The notes beneath the pieces are model-generated. The model did no database searches and was not told where the DNA came from. It saw only the letters and a program-made list of their open reading frames with translations. Positions 12,601 to 23,352 of a stretch of 64,000 bases of DNA are shown here, piece by piece; the stretch's first letter is position 1, and each line of letters begins with the position of its first letter. Made by a program: the position numbers and the translations under genes. Origin of the DNA: Owenia fusiformis (lineage: Eukaryota > Annelida > Polychaeta > Sabellida > Oweniidae); the NCBI GenBank assembly GCA_903813345.2, contig CAIIXF020000005.1:37387375-37451374 (forward strand), read 5' to 3'.

Positions 12601-15600
12601 TTTTAGATTGTGGCGCAGCACCACAGTCTATTTAGCTCCCACCACAACCTATTGGCATATACTGATTGTTCCCACAGTCTAAAGTTGACTAAATAGACAA
12701 TATTAGCATGTAAAAAGAATACAATTAACATAAATATGATTTATCACGACTGAATGCTTATGCTGAAGATCTTTCCACCATACCCTGAATATTCCCTGGT
12801 GAGAGCCCTGTTAGGTGTAAGCTAATAGCATAATTAGAACACTCCATGTAGCCGAACTTATCACCAGTGATCAGTTTGCTAAATATTTAATACCAAAAGT
12901 GGACATATAACGATCATCTCCATGGTGATTCATCTAATCAAGCTTAATCTCATTATATCTACCAAGGTTTGTAAACATGGTACTTGAAAAGTGCTAGGAC
13001 TTAAAATCAACATTCTAATTCCACATAATTGCCAAACAATTTAATGAAATGCTCTCTTCGATTCACAAACACTGGAACATAAATTTCAATTGATTCATTC
13101 TAAGTGATGTATGTAAGTAAAACTTGAAAGTTGACAAAATGCCTGAAATTATGAAAAGTGCATCTTAAATTTGTAGGCCCTCTCCCCCCCAAAAAACTGC
13201 CTTCATTGTTCACTAGTCCATTACCATACTAACTAAACCATACCACACAGGTTGAAGAAAAAAAAATCCAACCTTTTAATTTTTTCCAGGTTTTTTCTTT
13301 AGGAACTCATTACACAAAATTTACTTTGTTAATGAAAAAAAAAATTTGGAAAGACACTAGCCTAATGAGTGGAATTGTTATGTCCTACACTGTACATGTA
13401 TTATATGAGTATACTATATAACAAAATCTCACTATAACTATCACATATTTATTGGTGATAGCTGAGTAGTTTTCTATAAATATGTTTTAAGCCTTATTAC
13501 CATTATCTCAATCCGCCTTCCATTTACACCACTAATTTTGATACATGGGTTAGGTCTGGTCGGATCATTGTATGGTATGGTCCCTTTTAAAAATCCCAAT
13601 GGCCGTTTATTTTCTTCAGTTATGCTTGCATATGTCCTGAAAAGAATCAAAATATTTGTTAATGCAAATAAGTATATTTTATAATTTGGCTATGAGTTTG
13701 TCTTGTATTCATTTTGTCATCAACCCCCCTCCCCTCTAATGATCCTCTCCATATCTATTTCATAAACCAAAGTACTTGATGATCTATTGTAAATTAATAT
13801 ATTGTAACTTATCAAATGACAACACTATAGAACAAGCAGATGTGAATATGGTATTTGTTACATATGGTACAACATTTACCATTAAAGGCCCCATGCAAAG
13901 TTTGAACCGTAGAAATTGTTTTAGATCATGTGATTACAATGTCAACCAAGCTCTCAAATCAGCAAGCTGGCAATCATATACTTTTTATAAAATGTTGATA
14001 CAATTTACCGTAAGTATAGTACTCACCTATCATATAATGTTTCATTAATGTAGGGGAATTCTATTGCATTTGTTTCATCACATACACAACAAACATCTGC
14101 AATAATAAGAAAGTAAGACATTTAAAAAAAGATAAAAAGAATGAGAATTACATCAGAAATACTGGGAATGTAACAATATGCTAAAAATGAAAATATATTT
14201 GACTAATAAATTAATAACTGATCTGTGCCCTAGAGCATCCATATTGACGCTTCTCAAGTTTAATTTAAACTTATCAGGGGGGTTAATTTATTTACATGTT
14301 TTTAAGAGAACCTGTATGTGAGCAGTGTTCTCTGTAGGATTTTTGCTCAAGTTGGTGCAAAATTGTCATTTTCACATTTCAGACTAATATTGGTCAAAAT
14401 ATGCCCATTTTCATGATTTTTCTCATTTTCAAGAGGGTGCAAATGAATTCTCAGGTGGGTTCAAGCCTGATTTTAAAATCTCAGGTGGGTGCTGCACCTA
14501 CTTGGTTTAATGCTGGGGAGATCACTGTAATATTTCGATCCCCAGGGATTACTATCCCGCTATCAATTCACTTTTCCAGGGATCTCATTACATTTATTTT
14601 CTGTATACCTTTATTCTCTAGCGGCCAAGCAAACAGTACAAATTGGAGAACAAATCCACAGAGGACCATAATTCTACATGTGTATTGTTTCACCTACAAG
14701 TTTTTTACAAAACGACCTCCCTATTATCTCACATTTACAGGGTCCAACAGGGTATTTTCAGAGATTTGGTGTGAATTTGTCAATTATAGTCAAAACTGCC
14801 ATTTATGTTTCTAAGGATAAGAAATCATATGTGTAATAAAAATAAGAAAATAGAAATATTATAATAAATAAAACAAGGCATTAACATGACAAAATGTCAC
14901 CACCGAAGGTAGTTATTGCAAATTGTTAAAAAAGAGCAACAACAGTTACAGAATACATTGCCATGGTAAATGAAACTGCCAAAAATATGTTAAAAGTCAT
15001 AACATATATGTGTTGATAATAACAATTATAAAATGTTACAAGTCTACTTATTAATCTAAAAAGTTGCCATGGAAACAGATATTGGTAGAAATTTGTTGGA
15101 ACTTATATAAAATGTTCACAGTAAAATGTGAAGTCAATAAACTGAACACTAGTTATTAGAAGTTATTTTAGAATTTGTTACAAACGCCGACCACCCAATG
15201 CTGAACACAGTCCACAAAAAAGTTGGAGACTCTAACTATACCTATTTAAAAAATAAGAAAACATAACTGAAGAATTCTCACTTATTATTTGCGCTGTTTC
15301 ACCTAAAATTTCTATTCATCAAATCAAGTTTAAAAAAACATGAAATTTTTTAAAATTGAGTCATTCAGAAATGTTTCTTTGTAAATTTTTTAAATTACTA
15401 TATTTGTGATAAAAGTTTCAATTTATTTGAAATCATTTCCACAATCTCAAATATTTCAAACCTCTGCAGTCTGACACAATGAAATCAGCATCAATCTGAA
15501 ATTCACTTTCTCTGAAACTATGCCAGATTTGATTGACAGTTGCCATATTTGGAAAGTGAAATTGATGGCCTGTGTTAAAACTACAAGGTCAAGCTGATCT

Positions 15601-18081
15601 GGTCACTCTCTAAGACAATTTAAAAACTGATTCATGGCTAAAAACAATCAAATCCTTGCTTTAATTTCTCAGCTAAAACACATTTCTGGCAAAAATGACC
15701 TTTCAAACCATTGTTAATCATCCAATATCAGTTGATTTGGGAACTTTTAAATCTAAATTATGTTAATCAAAAAGAGGTTTTTGTAATGTTTTATAGAACA
15801 ATTTTGTCAAAGAATTTTGAATCAGATTAGTGTTGGAAAAGGTTTAAACATACACAGTTTGTGATGCAGTAACTTTATGATAGGGATATTATGTTATTAT
15901 CAAAAAATCCAAATATTCAATTTGATCATGGGCTTTCAACTCTAATTGAAAGCTCATGATTTGATCAAATACCATAATTTCAGTCATGGGTTTCGCAGTC
16001 ATGGGTATTAATGGATGGACCTATTTAAAGGAATTCTAGGCGATAAAAATAACAAAATATTGCATCTGGGACAAGATCAAATGACTTTAACATATTCTTT
16101 ACCCTATCTATAATTTAACAATCAACACAAGTATACATACCATATTTCAGCAGATAAGGAAAAAATTCATTAAAAAATATAAACTTCATTTATGACAAGC
16201 AATAGCTTGAAAGGAACTGTTTCACTGAGTGAGAGTTGTGTCCGTTGTCTGAAGTGAAACATTGTGATGGTCCTGGATGATGTTACAACTTCACAATTCA
16301 TTTGCATCAATTGTTAAGAAGAAAAGACCTTTTTGAACTTTTTTTTACCTTGAGAAGGTCATTGAAAGTCAAATCTCAAAACTTAAGTCCGATTTGAACT
16401 TCTGAGAACTTTAAGACGATTATGAAAAAATTGGTCAATTTGAAGCAAGCTGAAAAAAGACCTTTTTGACCTTTTTTCACCTTGAGAAGGTCATTGAAGG
16501 TCAATTCTCAAAGCTAAGTCAGATCGGAGAACTTGATGATTTTTATAAAAGTGAAGTCAGTCTAAAAAGTATATTTAATTTGTTAAGTTATTGGAAGTTG
16601 TAAGAATTTGTTACAGATGCTAACCGCTTCCCACCATAAAAATATGCCACTTTTTGGTGGTGACATGATAAAGGAGGTTTTGATATTTCCAGGGGGTCAT
16701 TAACAGAACTTTCGCAAAGTTACGAATTCGCAAGTCAATTGTTAATTTTACAAATTTGGTAAATGTGCATTAACAGAACTTTCGTAAAGTTACGAACGAT
16801 TCGCAAAGTTACGAAAAAATGACGTCACATGTGCTTTCGTTCGTAACTTTAATAGCACCTCAGACCCTTTCATAACTTTGCGAATGGCATATTTCTCATC
16901 CAGTTCTTATGTAAGGGATACAGGTTGGCAAAAAGAAATTGTTCTTTATATGCATGCTAAGTTTCAAGCTAAAATATCCACCTATTCTCACATGATAAGC
17001 AAATATGTTCCTGAGCTGGGAATCTTTGAAATCGCGGAGACAGGTTTAATCACAGCGTGCAATGATATCAAATGTGCTAAATAATGATATAAGATGACGT
17101 AACAATTTGAAATTCGCTTACGAACGATAAAACTTATGAATGACTTACGAAAGTGTTCTGTTAATGGCCGATTCGTAACTTTACGAATTCGTAAGTCATT
17201 CGTAACTTTTTAAATAATTACGAATTTCATAAAGTTGCGAATTACGAATTCGTAACTTAGCGAAAGTTCTGTTAATGACCCCCTGGTTAATATATCCCAG
17301 CTGGCAAACTATATCTACGTGACGCTTTTTCATTTTGTATAATCTTGAATTTCTAGAAATGCCGCATGAATCATTTATCAGACTCTAAATAAGTTTGAAA
17401 TTTTGAAATATCATCCATATCGTAGATGGCGGCACATATGATGAGATGGGGTCAGTGCTATCACAAACTTTGGAGAGGTTGTAAAATATGCTTTTTTTAA
17501 ATTTTTGCAATAACGTGGTTGCATTATTTGCACTTCCCCCACATAGTTCTGTGTATTTGGTGCATAATTTAATTTTTTAGCTTGCATAGTTCTGGCATCT
17601 CTGGTATACATTATGCCACATGGTGGCAGTATTTGTCACGTCACGACTTGAAGTCAGTGGTCATGTACATCTATTTAGGGTGAAGGGGCGTAACATAGAC
17701 ACCATTTTGGGGTAATTTCGACATGTGGGGTAACTTTGACACCTTGTTGTTTATTGTTACAATAATTTTTGATCTAGGAGGAAGCTATTTTTTCTCGCAC
17801 GGATCAAGATCTCACGAGATTTTAATTTTCCAGAAATCAAACATGGCGGAAAACGGAAATTTTACTTCTAATAAGTATGTGTCAAAGTTACCCCGTCTCT
17901 CATGTCGACATTACCCCACACATCAACATAACACCCCTTTGTATGTATCATTGACGTCATGGGCTTTCAATTGAAAGCCCATGTTGACGTATATCAAAAT
18001 TAGATCTAACAAATAACACTTACCATATACATTAGCTGCAATTAGTAGTAATACTGAGTAATAAAAACCTACACCATCCAT
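9605..18081 (-). CDS. Unrecognised secreted ten-cysteine protein, probably GPI-anchored (217 aa)
   Basis: I assembled six exons on the minus strand, all with good acceptors and donors and matching phases: 18024-18081, 14027-14096, 13501-13636, 11900-11928 (a 29-bp microexon), 10263-10423, 9605-9804 (stop TAG at 9605-9607). They sum to 654 bp, exactly 218 codons. Residues 1-19 (MDGVGFYYSVLLLIAANVY) form a signal peptide. The ectodomain has ten cysteines, beginning VCCVCD, and one N-glycosylation site (NET). A proline-rich stalk (PGLTPPPKQPPP) follows, then SNRATS and a C-terminal hydrophobic stretch (TYIILISVCLLLIA) ending QRN. That ending fits a GPI-attachment signal, or a type I membrane protein with almost no tail. 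I do not recognise the fold: the even cysteine count and small size recall Ly6-like or other cysteine-rich surface proteins, but spacing does not decide it. The gene model is well supported; function is unknown. Confidence 0.8.
9873..9974. repeat. Foldback hairpin in the last intron of the ten-cysteine gene
   Basis: Arms of about 40 nt: AATTTTGATACAGGG at the left pairs with CCCTGTATCAAAAT at the right, with further pairing inward (AATACAATATATC with GATATATTGTATT) and a loop of about 20 nt. Confidence 0.8.
11098..11380. mobile_element. Short foldback element in an intron
   Basis: GACTATCCAGGCCCCG at the left end matches the reverse complement of CGGAGCCTGGATAGTC at the right end with one mismatch. 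More inverted similarity lies inside (CGCTGACATCGCGAGCAA). It is 283 bp and non-coding. Confidence 0.7.
12584..12810. mobile_element. CAGGG-ended MITE with TTAGG target duplication
   Basis: The element runs from CAGGGCTCTCACTAGG to CCTGGTGAGAGCCCTG (227 bp) and is flanked directly on both sides by TTAGG. The termini are hAT-like. It lies in the intron between exons 3 and 4 of the ten-cysteine gene. Confidence 0.75.
14323..14527. mobile_element. CAGTG-ended hAT-like MITE
   Basis: It starts CAGTGTTCTC and ends GAGATCACTG, an imperfect terminal inverted repeat of the kind seen in hAT elements. No target duplication is obvious. Confidence 0.55.
14870..16680. repeat. Composite dispersed repeat (AAAATGTCACCACC family)
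   Basis: The stretch begins with ACAAGGCATTAACATGAC and AAAATGTCACCACC and ends near GGTGGTGACATGATAAAGG. Around 16320-16560 it holds two tandem copies of a unit of about 120 bp (GACCTTTTTGAAC, CACCTTGAGAAGGTCATTGA). Related pieces lie near 4040-4085, 12220-12420, 34255-34380, 34825-34975 and 55040-55385, so this is an abundant family. The exact ends are uncertain. Confidence 0.55.
15921..15969. repeat. Palindrome containing CATGGGCTTTCAA
   Basis: TTTGATCATGGGCTTTCAA and a 5-nt spacer are followed by the near-complement ATTGAAAGCTCATGATTTG. The same core hairpin recurs at 17952-17990 and 57374-57400. Confidence 0.8.
16689..17286. mobile_element. 598-bp MITE with long, near-perfect terminal inverted repeats
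   Basis: The two ends match over 42 bp with one mismatch; the left end starts CCAGGGGGTCATTAACAGAA. The phrase ACTTTCGNAAAGTTACGAA is repeated several times inward from both ends, so each arm is itself repetitive. The element contains no transposase. It lies in the first intron of the ten-cysteine gene. Confidence 0.9.
17684..17938. mobile_element. 255-bp inverted-repeat element
   Basis: Arms of about 60 bp: GGGGTAACTTTGACAC at 17727-17742 faces GTGTCAAAGTTACCCC at 17879-17894. The outer ends are AGGGGCGTAACATAG and CAACATAACACCCCT. A CATGGGCTTTC palindrome lies 14 bp to its right. Confidence 0.8.
17952..17990. repeat. Near-perfect palindrome with the GGGCTTTCAATTGAAAGCCC core
   Basis: GACGTCATGGGCTTTCAA is followed at once by TTGAAAGCCCATG, two extra T, then GACGT. 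It would form a hairpin with no loop. Confidence 0.85.
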
Positions 18082-18710
18082 CTTTATTGCACTGATTCAG
18101 GGTTTCCTTCGTAATCTCGAATAGTCTGGTTCAAAAACTTTTCAAGAGTTTTGACTTCAAAGTTCTCTCCTCTCAATCAAAAAATTATTTCAGAGATAAC
18201 ATCATTTGGTTGGCCTTTATGTCCTTTAAACCTCCTAAATATAGGTGTAATACATGAATTATAGCTAAGACAAGCTTATTAGTGACTCATTTAAGCTGAT
18301 AAATGTCCTTATTTAGCGCTAATCAGCTTATTTGTCACGATCTTTGATCAGGAAGAAATCCGGAAGTGCAGCCATAGGTGTCACTACAGTATATGACCCA
18401 CTTCCGGGTATGTGAGGGTATTACTCCGATAAATTAAAACGAACTGATTTACCAATTTTAATGTTTTAAAGTGAATAATCCTCGAGAAGACTGATCGTTT
18501 TCAGAAAAATATGAAAATCACAACTAATTATTATATTATATTTTATAGTAGAACTTCCCACTATCTGTGCAATTTCCCAAGGACAATCAATGTTCAGAAA
18601 TAGCAATAACTCAGAAACCATTTGTCAAATTTTGATGTTACTTTTATTTGTATCACTTGATCTCAACCCTTGAAGCAAACATGCTCAATGGACATTCCTA
18701 GAAGTCCAGA
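18082..18710. other. 5' flank of the ten-cysteine gene
   Basis: No coding signal is seen. The stretch should contain the promoter of the minus-strand gene that starts at 18081, but no clear core element can be assigned. Confidence 0.4.
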
Positions 18711-19120
18711 TAGCTCTTTATGGAAAGTAACATTTTGGTAAAAAAATGCTATACCAGCACATGTTATTTTCTGGTACAAAATAAAGTATGAAGACATGTG
18801 TCAATTGCCTTGCTTTTTTCAGGAAAGTATCATTACATTGTCTTCTTTAAGAATATCTAGTAGGAGTTCAATGGGAACTCCAAGAAATTCTGATATTTCA
18901 CACTTTCTATTTTTCCAAATTTTCTTTCAAAGTTTCCAGACAACACAGGAGCTACCATTGACCTGTTTCCAGGTTTACTAAAAGTAGACAGTGTAGTGAT
19001 ACTTTCCTGAAAAAAGCAAGGAAATACACACATGCCTTCATACTTAATTTTGTACCAGAAAATAACATGTGCAGGTATAGCAATTTTTTACCAAAATGTT
19101 ACTTTCCAGCTGAACCTTAA
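18711..19120. mobile_element. TTAA-type foldback MITE, copy 1
   Basis: Inverted arms of about 145 bp: GGAAAGTAACATTTTGGTAA at the left and TTACCAAAATGTTACTTTCC at the right. The right end is AGCTGAACCTTAA. It is about 90% similar by eye to 37371-37782, including the middle. The left edge is decayed. Confidence 0.85.
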
Positions 19121-19125
19121 AGGCC

Positions 19126-19976
19126 CTAGTATGTATCCAACAGACTGACTAGAAGTAGAGGTCAGTCCTGAGTCTGTTATGATGCACTACTGTCCTGTGG
19201 AAATTGCAGTGAAATTTTTTCCATAAAATTATCAATAATGGGAACCATTTCTTCAATAAAATAAACATTACAAAAAATCAATTAAGTAGTAAGGTACAAT
19301 TAACTGCAATAAAAAGTAACACAGCATATTGTCAAGTGGAATTAAAGCTAATTGAAGTAACAAATGCGCAAATTAATTTTACCTAATCCAGGGCTGTCAA
19401 CTTGGGACCACCTAATATGAGTGACTTCAAAATGTTGGACACCTAAGTCCAAATCTGGACACTTTTGTCCAAATTTTGAACACCTTTGGCCAACTTTTAA
19501 ACACCTTTGGCCAAAGTTTGGGCACCTTTGCCAAACTTTGAACACCTCAAATTTTTCGCGGGGGGGGGGGGGGGGGGGGGGGGGGGTAGGTACGAAAAAT
19601 TTTCAATGAACATGCGTGACACATACGGGATTCGCGTGACAAATCCGAACAATTTGCGTTCGGTTTTTTCCGACGTTCGTATTTTTACCGTATCGTAAAC
19701 ATATTTCGAAAAATTTTCTACAGAAATATTTTTGCGTGACAATTGCCAGGTAAAATGCGTATTTTGCGTGACATTTTCTGTCACGCAAAAAAAACTGGCG
19801 TGACTTCAAATTCTTCAGCAAATGCGTGACAAATACGCAAATTGCGGGACAGTTGACAGGCCTGCTAATCAGCCAGTTTGAATAGCACTTCCTATGTACA
19901 AATATTTTGAATTATCAAACTTTAACATAGGTTGCTTATAGTCTGAATATATTGAGGCTAAACAGGATATAGTCTA
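19126..19976. mobile_element. MITE with 9-bp target duplication (Mutator-like), split by a second element
   Basis: The ends TAGTATGTATCC and GGATATAGTCTA are imperfect inverted repeats. The element is flanked by TTAAAGGCC at 19117-19125 and 19977-19985. A 476-bp element sits inside at 19389-19864. An uninterrupted relative in opposite orientation is at 24564-24917. The 9-10 bp duplications of the two copies suggest a Mutator-like source. Confidence 0.85.
19389..19864. mobile_element. CAGGG-ended element inserted in the MITE, with CTAATC duplication
   Basis: It starts CAGGGCTGTCAAC and ends GTTGACAGGCCTG. CTAATC flanks it on both sides (19383-19388 and 19865-19870). Inside are tandem phrases of the type ACACCTTTGGCCAA, a G-run near 19560-19586, and repeated GCGTGACA. 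The uninterrupted relative at 24.6 kb lacks it. Confidence 0.88.
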
Positions 19977-20400
19977 TTAAAGGCCTATTGATTTTAACTA
20001 TAGCTACCATACTGCCATAAGTTCACGAATCTTTTAACTATATTACCTACTTCAAATAGATTTATAAGCATTTTGCAGATTTTTGACAAAGATAATTCAA
20101 CCTTAATAATATACATTTGGTGTTTACTGCAATAAGTGGTGATTTTAGAGTGAAAATGAGTATGTTTCTGAGTTTGAACAAGCCTGACAAAAACAGGTTA
20201 TTTAGTATTTACATGTACCTACCTTCAGATTTTCCAGATGATATCAACATGTTTTAAAACTGCATGTCAAGAAATATTTGAAAACTAATGCCTGAAATAG
20301 GTTTGGAACTAAATTACTCTCATTTTAATCTCATTGTCATGGTTACCATGCTACAGTTAAGCAGGCTATGTTAACCAAGGTTACTTAATTTTTAAAAATT

Positions 20401-20694
20401 CATTTGGACTTTTCACGCGGATACCATATATGTCACGCATTTTCTTCGAAATATTTCGTACCTACCCCCCTCCACTCCCCCCTCCGTGACTGAGTTTCTG
20501 AATGCAAGTATAGCTAGCGCAAAAAATTTGAGGTGTCCAAAATTTGGTCGCAATAAAATTTGAACCAAGTGTTCAAATTGTGGGACAAGGTTTTCAGATT
20601 TGGACCAAGGTGTTCACAATTTGAAGAAAGGTGTTCAACGTTTGTAAGTCACTCATGATTGCTGTTCCCAAGTTGACAGGCCTGCATCCAGGGG
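20401..20694. mobile_element. Decayed inverted copy of the CAGGG-ended element
   Basis: The end AAGTTGACAGGCCTG and the phrases AGTCACTCATGATTGCTG and GGTGTTCAA match the left part of 19389-19864 in reverse complement. The rest is degraded. Confidence 0.7.
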
Positions 20695-21404
20695 CAGTGA
20701 TGGTTGGACCAGGTTTGGTACTAGAATTGGGTCTAGGCTTTAATACAGGGTGGTCCAAAAAATGGGACACGCATATTTCAAAAATAAATATTGATTTTCT
20801 TGATGAAAACATGTCATATTATATACCAATGGATATGGAATTTACTCATCTTTAATTTGGTATATCATAAGTTCAAATTTATTATAATGTCTGTCAACCA
20901 GTTTGATCAATTGTAGAATTCAATTTTGGCCTAAATAATTCAAGATTTCTCAAATTTGAAATTAGGTTAACAATGTGATCGGCTTATTTTGATCACTCAG
21001 GCTTTGTTTTTTTTCAATTAAATTTTCACAGCAAATAATTATATTTTGGAAATTTTCAAACACAAAAAATGTGAATGCTAGCAGCTAGCAAAAATTACCT
21101 AAAGTTCATTATGTGTATTTCATGTTTTTGCGATTTTCTTGTAAGGTTTTCGGATTTGCCACCTTTTAACAAGTACCCTGCTTGAATTTTGCCTCTGTCA
21201 TGTCTGTTTTATGCAATAAAAAACTAATCTCAGTGTTTAGTTTCTAGTATATTTCTTTTTTTATTCTAAATCCAGATGATTCTCACAGAGATATATCAGA
21301 CTGGTACTTAAAATGTGTGAATGACATTCAATTTCAAGGTGAGGGGAGGGGCAATGGACATACCCCTACCCCCTATCCATTTATGTTCAAGTGAGCCAGT
21401 GTTA

Positions 21405-21410
21405 TTTATT
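21405..21410 (-). terminator. Candidate poly(A) signal of cyclin-Q
   Basis: AATAAA on the minus strand, about 430 nt beyond the stop codon. It is a candidate only. Confidence 0.3.
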
Positions 21411-21544
21411 GATGTAACTGTTACCCAAGCAGTGTTGACTTCCATGCTCAATCACTGTGAGGAAAGGTCCATAACTTGATGAACAAGATGGTTATCCATG
21501 TAAAACATGGTACATGTAGAAGGTCAGTCTATGAATTAAAATTC

Positions 21545-21874
21545 AGACTATAATGGAGCAGAGACTTGTTCCATGGGGTTTTTAAATCCAGGTATAACTG
21601 TATATAACTGAGTCTTGTTCCATGGTTTTTTTTAAATCCAGGTATAACTGTATAACTGAGTCTTGTTCCATGGGGTTTTAAAATCCGGATGTAATTTTGA
21701 GACTGGTTCCATTGGGTTTTCAAATCCAGGTAAAACCAGAACTTTTTCCATGGGGTTTAAAATCTGGATATAATATAACTTGTTCCATGGAGTATTAAAA
21801 TACATGTATTACTGCATTGAGACTTGTTCCATGGAGTTTTAAAATCCAGGAATAATTGAGACTTGTTCCATGGG
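21545..21874 (-). repeat. Minisatellite overlapping the end of the cyclin-Q reading frame
   Basis: About seven degenerate units of about 45-60 bp share CTTGTTCCATGG, then GTTTTAAAATCCAGG and TATAACTGAG. The unit nearest the gene contains the last 11 codons and the stop of cyclin-Q. Confidence 0.85.
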
Positions 21875-23352
21875 ATTTGACATCTGAGAGGAAGAATCAG
21901 ACATTGGTGTATCAATTCTTGATTGTCTTTGAGGTTGAGACGGTATGCTGTATATGTTGTCTTCAAGATCATATGTTTGGATCAGTCTATCAACTATATA
22001 CTCAATATCTTTAGTGCGAATTCCATCACAGAGAGCCTGAAAAAATGATTTGAAGAAGTTGAATGTATTTTTCACAAAAGTGATTTTATTAAGATGAGAA
22101 AGTGATAAAGCTCACGAACATTAAAATGTTGAAAATTATGTGCGTGCTACATATCACTTCAATTTCAACAAGCTATTTACATGACAAAATAAAACCAACT
22201 TAGCAAATTAAATTTTATGTAAAGAACTATGCCAGAATGTTTACATTTATGCCTTGTCATTTAATCCAATGCAAACTTAATGACTTGTATACCAGTACCT
22301 GTTGCCATATAGTGTCAGCCTCGCCATCATATGGTACATCCACCCCATGACACTGAAATGCTAGGTACAGAACAGCAATCGCCACATGCTGGGCCTTGTG
22401 ATGTAATATTATGTCGCTATGGTAACTGTCCCTTAGTAATGCCCAGGCAGTAGTGAGAATAGGCACATGATTGACAGTCTGTGGGTGGAGCCAATCACTA
22501 AGTGATTTGTAATAGTGCAATACATACTGAAATAAAAGATGCATTTTCATGTACACTTATTGCACAATCATATGTATACCACAGTTTATCCAGGATCAAA
22601 GAAAGACAATTAAAAAGACAAAGCAAAACTTACATCAAGGAAGATATCATACTGCTATGGCCTATGGGACATATCTTACAATAAAGATGAAAACATAATT
22701 TTATAGTTTTATTTGCTTTATTAAGGCATTGTCACAGATCAGAGCAGGAGTACTCAGAATGATATCAGTATATATAATTATGTGTATATATGTTTCATCT
22801 TTGAAGGATGACATGTTATATTAAGGTACAAAACTCCTCTTCTTAAGTTCCCTCCTCAACATGATGGGATACCATAACTAAGAGAAATACATAATGGGAA
22901 AAGCTGAGTTACACAGGGATACTCTGCAAGTCTAGAGGCACACATGTCAGTATTAATTACTATTTACTTACCTTATGTGGATGTATAAACTTCACTTGGA
23001 ACTTGAGAACCCTCATCATGAATAATTCAAAATTAACGACACCATCACGTAAAGTCCAGTATGTTTCTCCTATTTCTAAAGGAGGCTCATCTTTATTAAG
23101 TGTCCTGTAACACACATTAATAACATCTCGCAGCTTTAAATGTTCCTCTTCGATTTTCCCTGCGAGGTATAGTGAAGTCGTTGCGACCATGTGTGGATCA
23201 TAATCAGTGATGTCACAATGATGGAAGAATTTGTGGTATAGTGTGCAAGCTGTCGCCAGTGGAATTGGAGAGACATTTAACTTTATAGATGCCTCGAACA
23301 TGAACCTTATATGTTGGAAATGTTGTTTCTCCACTTCATTTTCGTCTGTCAT
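21839..23352 (-). CDS. CCNQ: Cyclin-Q (FAM58A/CCNQ), activating cyclin of CDK10
   Basis: Three exons on the minus strand, 22972-23352, 22299-22526 and 21839-22036, give 268 residues; the human protein is about 248. Exon 1 holds the N-terminal cyclin fold: SIKLNVSPIPLATACTLYHK, YDPHMVATTSLYLAGKIEEE, then LRDVINVCYR and VLKFQVKFIHPHK. Exon 2 continues the second half (LTTAWALLRDSYHSDIIL, AQHVAIAVLYLAFQCHGVDV). Exon 3 ends the cyclin region (VDRLIQTYDL) and adds a polar tail. In vertebrates cyclin-Q binds and activates CDK10; mutations cause STAR syndrome. The conserved YHKF and AGK(I/V)EE motifs make the call secure. The last 11 residues are encoded by the first unit of a minisatellite. It is head-to-head with POC1, with 1.1 kb between the start codons. 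Confidence 0.96.

Noticed and set aside
18796-18981. A 61-codon frame also present at 37458-37643
   Set aside because: Both lie at the same place in two copies of a TTAA MITE; the arms read similarly on the other strand. Similarity reflects the shared element, not a protein.
19559-19586. Long G-run as a possible G-quadruplex or regulatory site
   Set aside because: It is a homopolymer within a decayed transposon, probably variable in length and prone to assembly error.
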